Shown one piece after another: positions 28,734 through 39,436 of a stretch of 64,000 nucleotides of DNA (position 1 is its first letter; each line of letters begins with the position of its first letter). The notes beneath the pieces were generated by a model. That model saw nothing but the letters and a program-made list of their open reading frames with translations. It ran no database searches and had not been told where the DNA came from. Source of the DNA: Burkholderiales bacterium (lineage in GTDB: Bacteria; Pseudomonadota; Gammaproteobacteria; Burkholderiales; Burkholderiaceae_C); assembly GCA_947464185.1 (NCBI GenBank), contig CANHVY010000009.1:1-64000 (forward strand), in the 5' to 3' direction. The translations under genes were made by a program, and so were the position numbers.

Positions 28734-29684
28734 ATGCGCATCTTCTTCGCCGCTCAACTGGAACCCGCGGAAGCTCAGGCCTGGCAGGAGGCCTTGCGGT
28801 CCGCAGCGCCTGGCCATGAATGGATCGTCTACGCGGCAGGCCGCCGCGATGACGACATCGTTCAAGCCGACGTGGCCGTCGTGGCCAATCCGCAGCCGGG
28901 CTCGCTGTCCCGGGTGCGGGGCCTGCGGCTGATCCAGTCCCTCTGGGCGGGCGTGGACCGCCTGATGGCCGATGCCACGGTGCCTGCGCAGGTGCCGCTG
29001 GCCCGCATGGTGGACCCGGCCATGACGGCGGCCATGGTCCAGTCTGCGCTGTGGGCGGTGACGGCGCTGCACCGCGGCTTCTTCACCTACGCGCAGCAGC
29101 AGCAGCAGGCACAGTGGGTTCAGCACCCGCAGCGCCGGGCTGATGCAGTGAAGGTTCTGGTGCTGGGCCTGGGCACCATGGGCGCGGCGGTGTCGGCCGC
29201 GCTGGCGGCGCAGGGCTATGGGGTGACGGCCTGGCGGCGCGGTGAAGGACCTCCGGGGTCTTCAGGCGTGCCGATCCTGCACGGTGCGCAAGGCCTGGAG
29301 GCAGGGCTGGCGTCTGCCGAGGTCGTGCTCAACCTGCTGCCCCTGACGCCGCACACGCGCGGCCTGATCGACGCCGGCTTCCTGGGCCGCATGAAGTCTG
29401 GCGCCGCGCTCGTGAATTTCGGTCGCGGAGGCCATGTGGTGGAAACAGACCTGCTGGCCGCGCTGGCTGCAGGCAGGCTGGCCCACGCCGTGCTGGACGT
29501 CTTCGCCGGCGAACCCCTGCCTCCTGACCACCCGTTCTGGCAACACCCTCGCGTGACGGTGCTGCCGCATGTGGCAGCGTTGACCGACCTGCGCAGCGCC
29601 GCCGACGTGGTGGCCTCGAACCTGGCCCGTCTCCAGGCGGGCCATCCCCTGTTGCACCTGGTGGACCGTGCGCGCGGGTACTGA
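28734..29684 (+). CDS. ghrA: Glyoxylate/hydroxypyruvate reductase A-like 2-hydroxyacid dehydrogenase
   Basis: NAD(P)H-dependent reductase predicted to turn glyoxylate into glycolate and hydroxypyruvate into glycerate. 316 residues. It has the dinucleotide-binding motif GLGTMG (Rossmann) and the catalytic set Arg (NFGRGGHV), Glu (FAGEPLP) and His (LPHVAAL) in the order of the D-2-hydroxyacid dehydrogenase family. Start ATG 28734 is 5 bases after the pncC stop, suggesting the same transcript. GhrA-type enzymes match in length and in the lack of an N-terminal extension; exact substrate preference is inferred. Confidence 0.85.
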   Translation: MRIFFAAQLEPAEAQAWQEALRSAAPGHEWIVYAAGRRDDDIVQADVAVVANPQPGSLSRVRGLRLIQSLWAGVDRLMADATVPAQVPLARMVDPAMTAAMVQSALWAVTALHRGFFTYAQQQQQAQWVQHPQRRADAVKVLVLGLGTMGAAVSAALAAQGYGVTAWRRGEGPPGSSGVPILHGAQGLEAGLASAEVVLNLLPLTPHTRGLIDAGFLGRMKSGAALVNFGRGGHVVETDLLAALAAGRLAHAVLDVFAGEPLPPDHPFWQHPRVTVLPHVAALTDLRSAADVVASNLARLQAGHPLLHLVDRARGY

Positions 29685-29730
29685 AGGGTCCTCTGACCGG
29701 CGCTGAGCGATCGCTGGCTGAAGGCTGAGC

Positions 29731-29749
29731 GGGGGCATGGCGAGCCCCC
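29731..29749. terminator. Convergent terminator hairpin
   Basis: GGGGGC (29731-29736) and GCCCCC (29744-29749) form a perfect 6-bp stem with a 7-base loop between the convergent ghrA and holA genes. A longer arm, TCTGACC (29692-29698) with GGTCAGA (29753-29759), could enclose it. There is no strong U-run. Confidence 0.42.
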
Positions 29750-29754
29750 TGTGG

Positions 29755-30891
29755 TCAGACGCTCAGCACCAGTGAGGCCGGCCGGCCGCCTTTGGATGTG
29801 CCGCCTGTGCCGGTGGTGGCGCGGCCGGCAGTCTGGCGCGGTGCGGTGAAGTGCTGCGTCATCAGGATCAGCCGCCGCAAGGCCTCCCAGGGGTCATCGG
29901 GCCAGTCGGGTTGCCGCAACCCCTTGGTGATGCCATCGCACAGGCTGGCCGCGCCCACCAGGCGGGTGAGGGCGCGCTGGCTCAACAGCGCCGCCGCGCG
30001 TTCGATCGAGCGCTGCCGTGGCCCCCACACCCGGGCGGCATTCAGGGCCATGGGCATGGGCTGGCCCAGGTCCAGCGCCGCGCGCACGCGCTGCAGGGCG
30101 CGCAGATCGTCAGCCAACGGCCAGAGCACCGCCACGGGCGATTCGCCCTCGGCCTTCAGCCCGTCCAGGATGCGCCAGGCCCGGCCCACCTGGCCGGCCA
30201 GCACCGCCTCACAAAGCTGGCGCACGTCGTAGCGCGCCACGTTCAGCACGGCTGATTCCACCTGCTCCGCCGTCAGTTCCCCCGGGGGGTACAGCAGGGC
30301 CAGCTTGCTGATCTCCTGGTGCGCGGCCAGCAGGTGGCCTTCCACGCGGTCTGCGAAGAAGGCGAGCGTGCGTTGGCCCTCCTCACCCTCTCGCACGCGC
30401 TGGCCTTGCACGGCCAGACGACGCGCAATCCACGCGGGCAGGGCAGGGCGCTCCACGGGTTCCACCTTGACCATCACGCCTTGCGCTTGCAGGGCGGTGA
30501 ACCATGCGCTCTTGAGTTGTGCGTACTCCACGGTGGGCAGCAGCACCAGGGTCACCACGCCTTCGGGCAACTGCTCGACGTAGCGCTGAAGGGCCTCGCT
30601 GCCCTCCTTGCCCGGCTTGCCTGAAGGGATGCGGATCTCGATGATCTTGGCCTCGGCAAACAGGCTGCGCTCCTGCGCTGCGCCCAGCACACCGCTCCAG
30701 TCGAAGTGCGCCCCGCTGACGTTGAAGACCTCGCGTTCGCTGCAGCCGGACGCGCGCGCCGCGGCCCGGAGGGCATCGGCGACTTCCTGCTGCAGCAGGG
30801 GTTCGTCGCCGACCACGGTGTACAGCGGCTTCAGGCCGTCCTGCGCGGCGTTGGCGAGGTGGGCGCTGAGCTGGTCGGGCCGCAGTTGCAT
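29755..30891 (-). CDS. holA: DNA polymerase III delta subunit
   Basis: HolA is the clamp-opening wrench of the gamma-complex clamp loader. The 378-residue protein has the N-terminal domain with YTVVGDEPLLQQE (a degenerate P-loop region), the middle domain (EIRIPSGKPGKEGSEALQRY) and the C-terminal collar helices (FADRVEGHLLAAHQEISKLALL). A short Thr/Gly/Arg-rich tail ends it. The start is 1 base after the lptE stop; lptE-holA directly after leuS is the standard beta/gamma-proteobacterial order. Confidence 0.95.
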   Translation of the reverse strand: MQLRPDQLSAHLANAAQDGLKPLYTVVGDEPLLQQEVADALRAAARASGCSEREVFNVSGAHFDWSGVLGAAQERSLFAEAKIIEIRIPSGKPGKEGSEALQRYVEQLPEGVVTLVLLPTVEYAQLKSAWFTALQAQGVMVKVEPVERPALPAWIARRLAVQGQRVREGEEGQRTLAFFADRVEGHLLAAHQEISKLALLYPPGELTAEQVESAVLNVARYDVRQLCEAVLAGQVGRAWRILDGLKAEGESPVAVLWPLADDLRALQRVRAALDLGQPMPMALNAARVWGPRQRSIERAAALLSQRALTRLVGAASLCDGITKGLRQPDWPDDPWEALRRLILMTQHFTAPRQTAGRATTGTGGTSKGGRPASLVLSV

Positions 30892-30892
30892 G

Positions 30893-31399
30893 TCAGGGCC
30901 GCCGCAGGGTGGACAACTGAAGCACCACCTGTCGGGCGATGTCGGCCTCCATGTCGCGCACCAGTTGCCGCTCCTCCAGCTCCTTGGCCAGGGCGTCGGT
31001 CTCGTTGTAGGTCATGTCGCGGTACTGGTTCAGCACGGTGGGCCCCAGCCATTCCCGGCCGTCGCTTCCCAGCACCCGGTACTGCAGCGTCACTGCCAGG
31101 CGCAGATCCCGCACCTGGCCAGCGCCGGTCAGGCCGGCAACGCCGCGTTGCCTGTTCTCTGCCATCGCCACGACCACCACCTCGGCCTGCGCGGGTGCGC
31201 TCACGAACTCCACCTCAGTGCCCGCGGCGCGGCGCAGGGCAGCGGCCTGGCTGGAGCGTGCGCCAAACCCCGACAAGGCGATGCGCTTGAAGGGCAGCGT
31301 GGGGTCGCGCCGCAACTGGAAGCCGCAGCCCGTCAGCGCCAGGACCAGGGCGCCAAAGGCAACTCTCCGCCCGGTCCGTAGTCGCCCCCGTCTGGACAT
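30893..31399 (-). CDS. lptE: LPS-assembly lipoprotein LptE
   Basis: Outer-membrane lipoprotein that plugs the LptD barrel and helps LPS insertion. Start ATG 31399 has an AGGAGG 5 bases upstream. The signal peptide ends in the lipobox LTGC with lipidated Cys25, followed by GFQLRRD, the usual start of mature LptE. 168 residues. The frame stays open 26 codons upstream without conserved sequence. The gene lies between leuS and holA as in most proteobacteria, while its partner lptD is at 13662. Confidence 0.94.
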   Translation of the reverse strand: MSRRGRLRTGRRVAFGALVLALTGCGFQLRRDPTLPFKRIALSGFGARSSQAAALRRAAGTEVEFVSAPAQAEVVVVAMAENRQRGVAGLTGAGQVRDLRLAVTLQYRVLGSDGREWLGPTVLNQYRDMTYNETDALAKELEERQLVRDMEADIARQVVLQLSTLRRP

Positions 31400-31483
31400 C
31401 TCCTCCTGACGCGGTCCGTCAGCCGGTCCACCGGGTGCCGCGCCGTGGCCTACCTCATCCGGGCGCCGGTGTTCCATGTCGCG

Positions 31484-34165
31484 TCAGGCCACCACGTTGA
31501 CCAGACGGCCTGGCACGACGATCACCTTCCTGACCGGACGCCCTTCGGTGAAGCGCGCGGTCTCTGGGCTGGCGGCGGCCAGGGCCTCGATGGCTGCCCG
31601 GTCGGCGCTGGCCGGGACGCGGATCGCCCCGCGGGTCTTGCCGTTGACCTGCAGCACGAGCTCGATTTCGTCCTGCACCAGCGCGGCTTCGTCCACTTCG
31701 GGCCACGGCGCGTCGAGCAGGTCGCCTGCGGCCTTTTCCAGGCCGAGGTCACGCCACAGCACCGAGGTCAGGTGGGGGCAGGCCGGATACAGCGCGCGCA
31801 GCAGCACCGAGGCGCCCTCGCACAGCACGGCGGCGTCGCCGTCGCTGCTGTCAGGCTTGAAAGCCTCCAGCGCGTTCAGCAGCTTCATGCAGCCCGACAC
31901 CACGGTGTTGTACTGCATGCGCTCGTAGTCGTAGCTCACCTGGCGCAGCACCAGGTGCACCTCGCGCCGAAGCGCCTTGGCCTCGGAACGCAGACCGGCC
32001 TGGCTCAAGCCGCCGGCAGTGGCGCGCTGCAGCGTGGCCGCGTGGCCCGCCGCAAAGGCCCACACGCGCTTCAGGAAGCGGTGCGCGCCTTCCACGCCGG
32101 CGTCGTTCCACTCCAGCGTCTGTTCCGGTGGTGAGGCGAACATCACGAACAGGCGCGCCGTGTCGGCGCCGTAGCGGTCGATCAGGTCCTGCGGATCCAC
32201 GCCGTTGTTCTTGGACTTGGACATGGTGCCCACGCCCTCGTAGGTGATGGCGGTGCCGGCGGGCAGCTCGCCCTTGGCCTCCTTCAGCCGCGCGCCGTTG
32301 ATCTTGCCGCCCTCATCAAAGGTGTTCTCCACCTCGTGCGGCCAGAAGTACTCGATGCCGCCCTTGTCGCCGCGCCGCGAGTAGATGTGGTTCAGCACCA
32401 TGCCCTGGGTCAGCAGCTTGGTGAAGGGCTCGTCCACTTTCACCAGTTTCAGGTCGCGCATCACCTTGGTCCAGAAGCGCGCGTACAGCAGGTGGAGGAT
32501 GGCGTGCTCGATGCCGCCGATGTACTGGTCCATCGGCATCCAGTAATCGACCCGGGCGTCGGTCATGCGGTCAGCATCGCCCGCGCTGCCGGTCGGCTGC
32601 GCGTTGCAATACCGCATGAAATACCACGATGAGTCCACGAAGGTGTCCATCGTGTCGGTCTCGCGCCGCGCGGGCTTGCCGCACACCGGGCAGGTCACGC
32701 CGGCGTGGAAGCCGGCATGCTTGTTCAGCGGGTTGCCGCTGCCGTCGGGGATGCAGTCCTCGGGCAGCACCACCGGGAGGTCCTTCTCCGGTACCGGCAC
32801 CGCGCCGTGTTCGTCGCAGTGGATGATGGGGATCGGCGTGCCCCAGTAGCGCTGGCGGCTGATACCCCAGTCGCGCAGGCGCCAGGTCGTCTTCTTTTCG
32901 CCCAGGCCCTGGGCGGCCAGGTCGCGCGCCACCGCGTCCACTGCGGCCTTGTGGTCCAGCCCGTCGTAGGCGCCTGAGGCCATGACGCGCGCTCGCTGCT
33001 TGTCGGCGTACCACTCGTGCCAGCGCGTTGTGTCGTACGGGCCCTCGCCATCGACTGCGATGACCTGCCGAATGGGGATGTCGTACTTCAGCGCAAAGGC
33101 GAAGTCGCGCTCGTCATGTGCGGGTACGCCCATCACCGCGCCGTCGCCATAGCTCATCAGCACGTAGTTGCCCACCCACACATCGACGGGTGCGGCGGTC
33201 AGCGGGTGCGTCACGGTCAACCCGGTGCGCACACCCTTCTTGTCCTGCGTGGCGAGTTCGGCCTCGGTGGTGCCGCCGGCCTTGCATTCCTCGATGAAGG
33301 CGGCGACTTCGGCGCTTGTGCCTGCGGCGTGCAGGGCCAGCGGATGTTCAGGCGCCACGGCGCAGAAGGTGACGCCCATCACCGTGTCGGCGCGGGTGGT
33401 GAAGACGTACATCCTGCCGCCCTGCAGCGGCTGTCCGTCCTCCCCCTGGATGTCATGCGTGAAGGCGAAGCGCACGCCCTCGCTCTTGCCGATCCAGTTT
33501 TCCTGCATCAGCTTGACGCGCTCGGGCCAGCCCGGCAGGTGGTGCTGCACGTGCTCCAGCAATTCGGGCGCGTACTGCGTGATCTTCAGGTAGTAGCCGG
33601 GGATCTCGCGCTTTTCCACCAGGGCGCCGGAACGCCAGCCGCGCCCGTCGATCACCTGCTCGTTGGCCAGCACCGTCTGGTCCACCGGGTCCCAGTTCAC
33701 CACCTGGGTGCGGCGTTCGGCAATGCCGGCTTCCAGCATCTTCAGGAACAGCCACTGGTTCCACTTGTAGTACTCGGGCGTGCAGGTCGCGACCTCGCGG
33801 CTCCAGTCGATGGCCAGGCCCATGGCCAGCATCTGGCCCTTCATGTGGGCGATGTTGTCGTAGGTCCACTTCGCGGGCGGCACCTTGTTCTTCATCGCCG
33901 CGTTCTCCGCGGGCAGGCCGAAGGCGTCCCAGCCCATGGGCATGAGCACGTTGTAGCCCTTCATCCGCAGATGACGGGTCAGCATGTCGTTGATGGTGTA
34001 GTTGCGCACATGCCCCATGTGCAGCTTGCCGCTGGGGTAGGGCAGCATCGAGCAGGCGTAGAACTTTTGCTTGCTCGCGTCTTCGGTCACGCGGTAGGCG
34101 TCGCGTGCGTTCCAGTCGGCATGAGCCGCAGCTTCCACCTCGGCGGGGACGTACTTTTCATTCAT
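31484..34165 (-). CDS. leuS: Leucine-tRNA ligase
   Basis: Charges tRNA-Leu. A large class I synthetase (893 residues) with the HIGH-type motif in [17 protein letters not shown], an editing (CP1) domain inserted at about 220-420, zinc-type Cys residues ([13 protein letters not shown]), the KMSKS motif TMSKSKNNG and a C-terminal anticodon-binding region. ATG 34165 (MNEKYVP) is the conserved start; the frame stays open 21 more codons. lptE follows after 84 bases. Confidence 0.97.
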   Translation of the reverse strand: MNEKYVPAEVEAAAHADWNARDAYRVTEDASKQKFYACSMLPYPSGKLHMGHVRNYTINDMLTRHLRMKGYNVLMPMGWDAFGLPAENAAMKNKVPPAKWTYDNIAHMKGQMLAMGLAIDWSREVATCTPEYYKWNQWLFLKMLEAGIAERRTQVVNWDPVDQTVLANEQVIDGRGWRSGALVEKREIPGYYLKITQYAPELLEHVQHHLPGWPERVKLMQENWIGKSEGVRFAFTHDIQGEDGQPLQGGRMYVFTTRADTVMGVTFCAVAPEHPLALHAAGTSAEVAAFIEECKAGGTTEAELATQDKKGVRTGLTVTHPLTAAPVDVWVGNYVLMSYGDGAVMGVPAHDERDFAFALKYDIPIRQVIAVDGEGPYDTTRWHEWYADKQRARVMASGAYDGLDHKAAVDAVARDLAAQGLGEKKTTWRLRDWGISRQRYWGTPIPIIHCDEHGAVPVPEKDLPVVLPEDCIPDGSGNPLNKHAGFHAGVTCPVCGKPARRETDTMDTFVDSSWYFMRYCNAQPTGSAGDADRMTDARVDYWMPMDQYIGGIEHAILHLLYARFWTKVMRDLKLVKVDEPFTKLLTQGMVLNHIYSRRGDKGGIEYFWPHEVENTFDEGGKINGARLKEAKGELPAGTAITYEGVGTMSKSKNNGVDPQDLIDRYGADTARLFVMFASPPEQTLEWNDAGVEGAHRFLKRVWAFAAGHAATLQRATAGGLSQAGLRSEAKALRREVHLVLRQVSYDYERMQYNTVVSGCMKLLNALEAFKPDSSDGDAAVLCEGASVLLRALYPACPHLTSVLWRDLGLEKAAGDLLDAPWPEVDEAALVQDEIELVLQVNGKTRGAIRVPASADRAAIEALAAASPETARFTEGRPVRKVIVVPGRLVNVVA

Positions 34166-34246
34166 CCCGGGATTGTAGGAGCCGGGGTCCTGCGCATGGG
34201 TCTTGCGGGCAGCCGAGCCGCCCCGCATCCCGCCCCACCACCAGGC

Positions 34247-34678
<432 letters not shown>

Positions 34679-34688
34679 GGGGTGGGTC

Positions 34689-35366
34689 TCAGTCAGCCTG
34701 TCGCCGCAGCGTGGCCGGGCCCGCGCCCTCCAGCATCAGCTCGCGCAGGTCGTGCGCAAAGCCCTCGAGCTGGGCTTCGCACTGGCCGATCCACTTGCCG
34801 AACAGGTTGTAGGCCAGCACGGCGGGAATGGCCACGGCCAGGCCGGCGGCGGTCATCACCAGGGCTTCGCCCACGGGGCCCGCCACCTTGTCGATGGAGA
34901 AGGCTCCGCCCGTGCCGATGGCCACCAGGGCGTGGTAGATGCCCCACACGGTGCCGAACAGGCCGATGAAGGGCGAGGTGCTGCCGATGGAAGCAAGCAC
35001 CACCTGGCCGAACTGCAGATGGCCCAGGCCCTGCTGCAGCGCGTCGCGCAGGCGCCGGGTGCGCTGGGAGTCTGCAGCGCCCTGGGTGGCCAGGCTGGCC
35101 CCTGCCGGTGCCTGGCGGGCCGCATCGACCAGCAGGCTCAGCAGGCGTTCGCGGTCCAGCCCGCCCAGCCGGGCACGGCCTTCGTCCAGCGAGGCCGCAT
35201 CCCAGAAGGCGGGGATGGCGCGGTTCAGGTCGCCCATCGCGCGGCGCAGCACCAGCGTCTTCCAGATGATGAGCGCCCAGGCGCTGATCGACATCAACAG
35301 CAGCAGCAAGGCCACCGAGCCGCCCACGGCGTCGCTCTGCTGCAGGAAGTGCATCAACCCTTCCAT
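34689..35366 (-). CDS. MotA/TolQ/ExbB proton channel family protein
   Basis: A 225-residue inner-membrane channel subunit: an N-terminal periplasmic and TM1 segment (about 15-37, SVALLLLLMSISAWALIIW), a cytoplasmic loop and two further TM helices at about 125-145 and 155-185 (STSPFIGLFGTVWGIYHAL, AVAIPAVLAYNLF). It assembles with the ExbD/TolR protein to turn proton flow into force on a periplasmic partner. It lies 7 bases after dapB, and bamE-dapB-tolQ-tolR are tightly packed as one operon. Confidence 0.93.
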   Translation of the reverse strand: MEGLMHFLQQSDAVGGSVALLLLLMSISAWALIIWKTLVLRRAMGDLNRAIPAFWDAASLDEGRARLGGLDRERLLSLLVDAARQAPAGASLATQGAADSQRTRRLRDALQQGLGHLQFGQVVLASIGSTSPFIGLFGTVWGIYHALVAIGTGGAFSIDKVAGPVGEALVMTAAGLAVAIPAVLAYNLFGKWIGQCEAQLEGFAHDLRELMLEGAGPATLRRQAD

Positions 35367-35373
35367 CGAAACC

Positions 35374-36168
35374 TCACATGCCCAGCACGTCGTTCATGCC
35401 GAACAGGCCCGTGCGGTGAGGGGCCAGAAAGCGGGCAGCGCGCAGGCTGCCCTGCGCGTAGCCGGCACGGCTGCTGCTGCGGTGGCTGATCTCGATGCGC
35501 TCACCCGTGCCCGCGAACAGCACCGTGTGGTCCCCCACGATATCGCCGCCGCGGATGGTGGAAAAGCCGATCGTGGAGGGATCGCGCTCGCCCATGACGC
35601 CTTCGCGGGCGAAAACGCCGCAGGTCTTGAGGTCGCGTCCCAGCGCCTGCGCCAGCACCTCGCCCATCTTCAGTGCCGTGCCACTGGGCGCGTCCACCTT
35701 GTGGCGATGGTGGGCCTCGATGACCTCGATGTCGTAGCCTTCGCTCAAGGCCCGGGCGGCCACATCCAGCAGCCTGAGCACGACGTTCACACCCACGCTC
35801 ATGTTGGGTGCCATGACGATGGCCACGGACTGGGCGATGACGCCAATCTCGGCCTTCTGTGCGTCGCTGAACCCGGTGGTGCCCACCACGGCGTTCACGC
35901 CCAGGCGGGCACAGGCGCTCAGGTGTGCCAGCGTGCCCTCGGGGCGGGTGAAGTCGATGAGCACATCCGCACCGGCCAGGGCGCCGTCCAGGTCTGCCCG
36001 GATGGTCACGCCCGTGGTGCGGCCCAGAAAGGCCCCGGCGTCCTGGCCGAGCGCCGGGCTGCCGGCCACGTCCAATGCGCCATGCATTTGCAGGTCGCCG
36101 GTGGCGAGCACGGCTTCGATGAGCATCCGGCCCATGCGGCCGGAACTGCCGGCAATGGCGATCCTCAC
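35374..36168 (-). CDS. dapB: 4-hydroxy-tetrahydrodipicolinate reductase
   Basis: NAD(P)H-dependent second committed step of diaminopimelate and lysine synthesis. The N-terminal dinucleotide fold has GSSGRMGRM. The central motif [14 protein letters not shown] supplies the catalytic His and Lys, and VDAPSGT binds substrate. 264 residues, normal length. Its ATG overlaps the bamE stop by 4 bases. Confidence 0.97.
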   Translation of the reverse strand: MRIAIAGSSGRMGRMLIEAVLATGDLQMHGALDVAGSPALGQDAGAFLGRTTGVTIRADLDGALAGADVLIDFTRPEGTLAHLSACARLGVNAVVGTTGFSDAQKAEIGVIAQSVAIVMAPNMSVGVNVVLRLLDVAARALSEGYDIEVIEAHHRHKVDAPSGTALKMGEVLAQALGRDLKTCGVFAREGVMGERDPSTIGFSTIRGGDIVGDHTVLFAGTGERIEISHRSSSRAGYAQGSLRAARFLAPHRTGLFGMNDVLGM

Positions 36169-36725
36169 CTCGGCTCCAGGGGCGGGTAGGGGCGGGTGGC
36201 GCCCGTGGGAGCCTCGGGCGCAGCCTCACGCCGCTGTGGCACGGGCAGCGCCTTGCGCTGGGCCTCGGTGAGTTCCAGCACACGGGGCTCGATCTTGCGC
36301 TTGACCGGATCGATGGAGGCGACGAACTCCTCCTCCGTGGGCAGCGGGCCCTGCGGCAGTTCGATCGTCTTCAGCACGTCGCCGTCGAACACGGCCACGA
36401 TGCTGCGGCGCTGCGGCTCGGTGCCGGGGCGCCGGATCGTGAACAGGTAGTCCCAGCGCTCGGCGCGGAAGGGGTCGGTCAGCAAGGGCGTGCCCAGGAT
36501 GTCACGCACCTGGGCGCGGGACATGCCAGGCTTGATGGCTGCGATCTGTTCGCGCGAGACGGCATTGCCCTGCACGATGTCGATCCGGTAGGGGGTGACC
36601 AGGCCCAGAAGGCTGCCGTCCGAGGCGATCTGCCGGATGCCGCAGCCGCTGACCATCAGGGCCAGCCCGAGGCAGACCGGCGCCATGGCCCTGGGCCACG
36701 CGGACGTGAAGGAGGTCGATATCAT
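36165..36725 (-). CDS. bamE: Outer-membrane assembly lipoprotein BamE (OmlA/SmpA)
   Basis: A small lipoprotein of the BAM complex that inserts outer-membrane proteins. It has a signal peptide with lipobox VSGC (Cys28), then the SmpA/OmlA domain with [27 protein letters not shown] and a conserved C-terminal strand (AVFDGDVL). A Pro-rich tail brings it to 186 residues. It is first in the bamE-dapB-tolQR operon and divergent from fur, as in many proteobacteria, across a 61-base region containing a 10-bp inverted repeat. Confidence 0.95.
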   Translation of the reverse strand: MISTSFTSAWPRAMAPVCLGLALMVSGCGIRQIASDGSLLGLVTPYRIDIVQGNAVSREQIAAIKPGMSRAQVRDILGTPLLTDPFRAERWDYLFTIRRPGTEPQRRSIVAVFDGDVLKTIELPQGPLPTEEEFVASIDPVKRKIEPRVLELTEAQRKALPVPQRREAAPEAPTGATRPYPPLEPR

Positions 36726-36740
36726 CTGAAGATTCTAGTG

Positions 36741-36768
36741 TGGCAAAGGGTCGAAAGGCCCTTTGCCA
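36741..36768. promoter_or_regulatory. Inverted repeat in the bamE-fur divergent promoter
   Basis: TGGCAAAGGG (36741-36750) and CCCTTTGCCA (36759-36768) are perfect 10-base complements around an 8-base spacer, midway between the bamE and fur starts. It does not resemble a Fur box. It could be an operator for the divergent pair or form an mRNA hairpin in the fur leader. Confidence 0.5.
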
Positions 36769-36786
36769 AGCCCTGAAAGCCAGCCG

Positions 36787-37215
36787 ATGAACCGTGCGGA
36801 AGAACTCAAGAGCAGCGGCTTGAAGGCCACCCTGCCCCGGCTGAAGATCCTGGGCGTGTTCGAGCGTGCGCAGCGCCGCCACCTGACGGCCGAGGATGTC
36901 TACCGGGCCTTGATGCTGGACGGTGCCGACATAGGCCTGGCAACGGTGTACCGCGTCTTGATGCAGTTCGAGCAGGCCGGGCTGCTCACGCGCAGCAACT
37001 TCGAGTCCGGCAAGTCGGTGTTCGAGCTCAACGAGGGCCAGCATCATGACCACCTGGTCTGCCTGACCTGCGGCCGCGTGGAAGAGTTCTTCGACCCCGA
37101 CATCGAGCAGCGCCAGCGTGCCGTGGCGCAGGCCCGCGGGTTCGAACTGCAGGAACACTCCCTGGCCCTGTACGCCACCTGCGCACGCACCGACTGCGAG
37201 CACCGCAACCGCTGA
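36787..37215 (+). CDS. fur: Ferric uptake regulator Fur
   Basis: Fe(II)-dependent repressor of iron acquisition genes. 142 residues from ATG 36787 ([19 protein letters not shown]). It has a winged-helix DNA-binding domain with recognition helix around residues 49-64 ([14 protein letters not shown]), the metal-site segment [11 protein letters not shown] (86-96), and Cys residues at 92, 95, 133 and 138. A TTG at 36763 would add 8 residues but lies inside the inverted repeat. The hprK gene converges on it. Confidence 0.97.
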   Translation: MNRAEELKSSGLKATLPRLKILGVFERAQRRHLTAEDVYRALMLDGADIGLATVYRVLMQFEQAGLLTRSNFESGKSVFELNEGQHHDHLVCLTCGRVEEFFDPDIEQRQRAVAQARGFELQEHSLALYATCARTDCEHRNR

Positions 37216-37272
37216 AGGACGACATCTTCGCCGGGCAGCGCCTGGCGGCAGCGGCGGGCCCGGGGTGCGGGA

Positions 37273-38235
37273 TCAGTCCTGGCTTGCGCTCGGGTGCTCC
37301 AGGGCCCGCTGGTGGCGGTCTATGAACTCCTGGTAGGTGTCGATACCGCGCAGCTGGAGGATGGTGTTGCGCACCGCCGCCTCCACCAGCACCGCCAGGT
37401 TGCGCCCGGCGTCCACCGCGATGACCACCTTGCGCACGGGCACGCCCAGCACATCCTCGTACAGAGGTTCATGAGGCAGGCGCTCGAAGTCACGCTCCAT
37501 GGTCTCCTTGCGCACCAGGTGGACGATGAGCTTCAGGCGCATCTTGCGGCGTACGGCGGTCTCGCCAAAGATGGCCTTGATGTCCAGCAGGCCGATGCCG
37601 CGCACCTCCAGCAGGTTCATCAGCAACTCGGGGCAGCGGCCCTCGATGGCGGTTTGGGACGTGCGGAAGAAGTCCACGGCATCGTCGGCCACCAGCCCGT
37701 GGCCGCGCGACACCAACTCCAGCCCCAGCTCACTCTTGCCGAGCCCTGATTCGCCCGTCAGCAGCACGCCCAGCCCCAGGATGTCCATGAACACGCCGTG
37801 ACGGGTGGTGCGCTCGGCAAAGCGCTGGCCCAAGTAGGCGCGCATCACGTCAATCACCTGGCCGGCAGACTCGCGCGTGACGAACAGCGGAATCTCCGCG
37901 CGGTCGCACATCGCCACCAGACGGTCAGGTGGCACCTGGTCGTCAGCCACGATCAGGAAGGGCGGCTCCAGGGTGACGATGCGGGAGATGCGCCGCTCCA
38001 GATCTTCCGCGCTGGAGGCCTTGAGGTACGCCACCTCCCGCTGGCCCACGATCTGCACCCGGTATGGGTGGATGTAGTTGAGGTAGCCCACCAGGTCCGC
38101 TGCCGAGCGGGCGTCGCGTACCGCGGCCTCGGCGAACTGCCGCTCGGGGTGGGCGTGGCCGGCCACCCACTGCCAGCGCAGCGTCTGGCGGTGCGCCTCG
38201 AACAGCGTCTCGGCGCTGATCGAGGTCGGCTTCAC
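37273..38235 (-). CDS. hprK: HPr kinase/phosphorylase
   Basis: Phosphorylates and dephosphorylates HPr (or NPr) on a serine, linking metabolism to PTS regulation. The C-terminal kinase domain has the Walker A motif GESGLGKS (161-168), [10 protein letters not shown], and the HprK signature [15 protein letters not shown]. 320 residues. Its start overlaps the ptsN stop by 4 bases. In Gram-negative bacteria this gene belongs to the PTS-Ntr regulatory branch and not to sugar uptake. Confidence 0.96.
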   Translation of the reverse strand: MKPTSISAETLFEAHRQTLRWQWVAGHAHPERQFAEAAVRDARSAADLVGYLNYIHPYRVQIVGQREVAYLKASSAEDLERRISRIVTLEPPFLIVADDQVPPDRLVAMCDRAEIPLFVTRESAGQVIDVMRAYLGQRFAERTTRHGVFMDILGLGVLLTGESGLGKSELGLELVSRGHGLVADDAVDFFRTSQTAIEGRCPELLMNLLEVRGIGLLDIKAIFGETAVRRKMRLKLIVHLVRKETMERDFERLPHEPLYEDVLGVPVRKVVIAVDAGRNLAVLVEAAVRNTILQLRGIDTYQEFIDRHQRALEHPSASQD

Positions 38236-38702
38236 GCCACGGTCTTCACGGGTTGCCAGTCGGCGATCAACTGGTGCACGGCGCCGGCTTCGGCCTGGGT
38301 CTTCAGGTTCTCGCGCAGCGCGCGGTCCGAAAGCATCTCCGCGATCTCCGACAGGATCTCCAGATGCCGCTGCGTGGCCGCCTCCGGCACCAGCAGGAAG
38401 ATCAGCAGCGACACCGGCTCATCATCCGGAGCGTCGAAGGCAATGGGTTGCTGCAGGCGCAGCACGGCCGCCAGCGGACTCTTCAGGCCCTTGATGCGGC
38501 CGTGGGGAATGGCCACGCCGTGTCCCAGGCCCGTGGAGCCCAGGCGCTCGCGCGCGAACAGGTTGTCGGTGACGGTGCTGCGCGCAATGGCGTGCTGGTT
38601 TTCGAACAGCAGGCCCACCTGCTCGAAAACACGCTTCTTGCTGGAAGCGTCCACATTCACCAGCACGTTGCTGGCGTTCAGGATGGCGGCGAGACGGTTC
38701 AT
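38232..38702 (-). CDS. ptsN: PTS nitrogen-regulatory protein IIA(Ntr)
   Basis: Phosphoacceptor of the PTS-Ntr chain (PtsP-NPr-PtsN), which modulates potassium transport and sigma-54-linked functions. 156 residues with phospho-His67 in [16 protein letters not shown] 38702 (MNRLAAIL) is chosen; the frame continues 21 codons upstream but that part is Pro-rich and unconserved. It is coupled to hprK and 171 bases from hpf. Confidence 0.95.
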   Translation of the reverse strand: MNRLAAILNASNVLVNVDASSKKRVFEQVGLLFENQHAIARSTVTDNLFARERLGSTGLGHGVAIPHGRIKGLKSPLAAVLRLQQPIAFDAPDDEPVSLLIFLLVPEAATQRHLEILSEIAEMLSDRALRENLKTQAEAGAVHQLIADWQPVKTVA

Positions 38703-38873
38703 GGGTTCGACCGGGCCCGGCACGTGGGAATTCGGGCCGGGTGGCGGGGAACGATCAAGGGACACGGATTATGGAGGGTTCCGCCCGTGACCTTGACCGT
38801 TTCATGACATTGCCAGGTGGCGTTGTTGCCTGCGTGTCACAGCAGGTCGTGCCCGCGCGGCCCGACGGGGGCC

Positions 38874-39215
38874 TCAGGCGGCACTCATGTCCATGCGCTT
38901 GCCGGCCTGGTGGTGGTGGTCCTGCACCTTGTCCTTGTGGCGCACCACCTGCCGATCCAGCTTGTCCATCAACTGGTCGATGGCGGCATACAAGTCTTCG
39001 TGGGATTGCTCGACGAAGATATCGCGGCCCTTGACGTGCAGGGTGACCTCGGCCTTCTGCCGCCGCTCCTTTTCCTTCATGTTCTCCACTGTCAGCAGCA
39101 CGCTGACATCTACCACCTGGTCGAAGTGGCGCGTGACCCGCTCCAACTTTGTGAGCACATACTCTCTCAGAGACGGCGTGATTTCAAGATGATGGCCGCT
39201 GATCGTGAGATTCAT
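38874..39215 (-). CDS. hpf: Ribosome hibernation promoting factor HPF (short form)
   Basis: Binds the 30S decoding site and silences ribosomes in stationary phase. 113 residues with a single S30Ae/YfiA domain ([36 protein letters not shown]) and a basic His-rich tail. The length places it between short HPF and YfiA; the long-form dimerisation domain is missing. Start ATG 39215 has AGGAGG 6-7 bases upstream. The group hpf-ptsN-hprK normally follows rpoN, but here rpoN is at 4513-6039. Confidence 0.95.
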   Translation of the reverse strand: MNLTISGHHLEITPSLREYVLTKLERVTRHFDQVVDVSVLLTVENMKEKERRQKAEVTLHVKGRDIFVEQSHEDLYAAIDQLMDKLDRQVVRHKDKVQDHHHQAGKRMDMSAA

Positions 39216-39388
39216 CCAGTCCTCCTGGGGTCTAGGGAAGTGGCAACACAGTCCCCCGGCGGCCAACACGATCCCGGCGGCCGGGCAGATTGAGTTTGCG
39301 CCTGTTCAGGCCCGCAGGCAAGATGGTCCCCCGTCCAGGGTGTTGCTTTGCCGGATCGGGCCGTGCGCCACCGGACCCTGGCCGACTG

Positions 39389-39429
39389 ACGTACCGGCGA
39401 GAACCGCGGTACGTGGCCCCTGCTATATT
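39389..39429 (+). promoter_or_regulatory. Predicted trp promoter with upstream dyad
   Basis: A TATATT (39424-39429) matches the sigma-70 -10 element and lies 7 bases before the trpL ATG, so transcription would begin at or within a base or two of that ATG. No good -35 is visible. Instead a perfect dyad, ACGTACC (39389-39395) and GGTACGT (39408-39414), covers the -35 zone and may bind a regulator. Confidence 0.5.
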
Positions 39430-39436
39430 GATCCCC

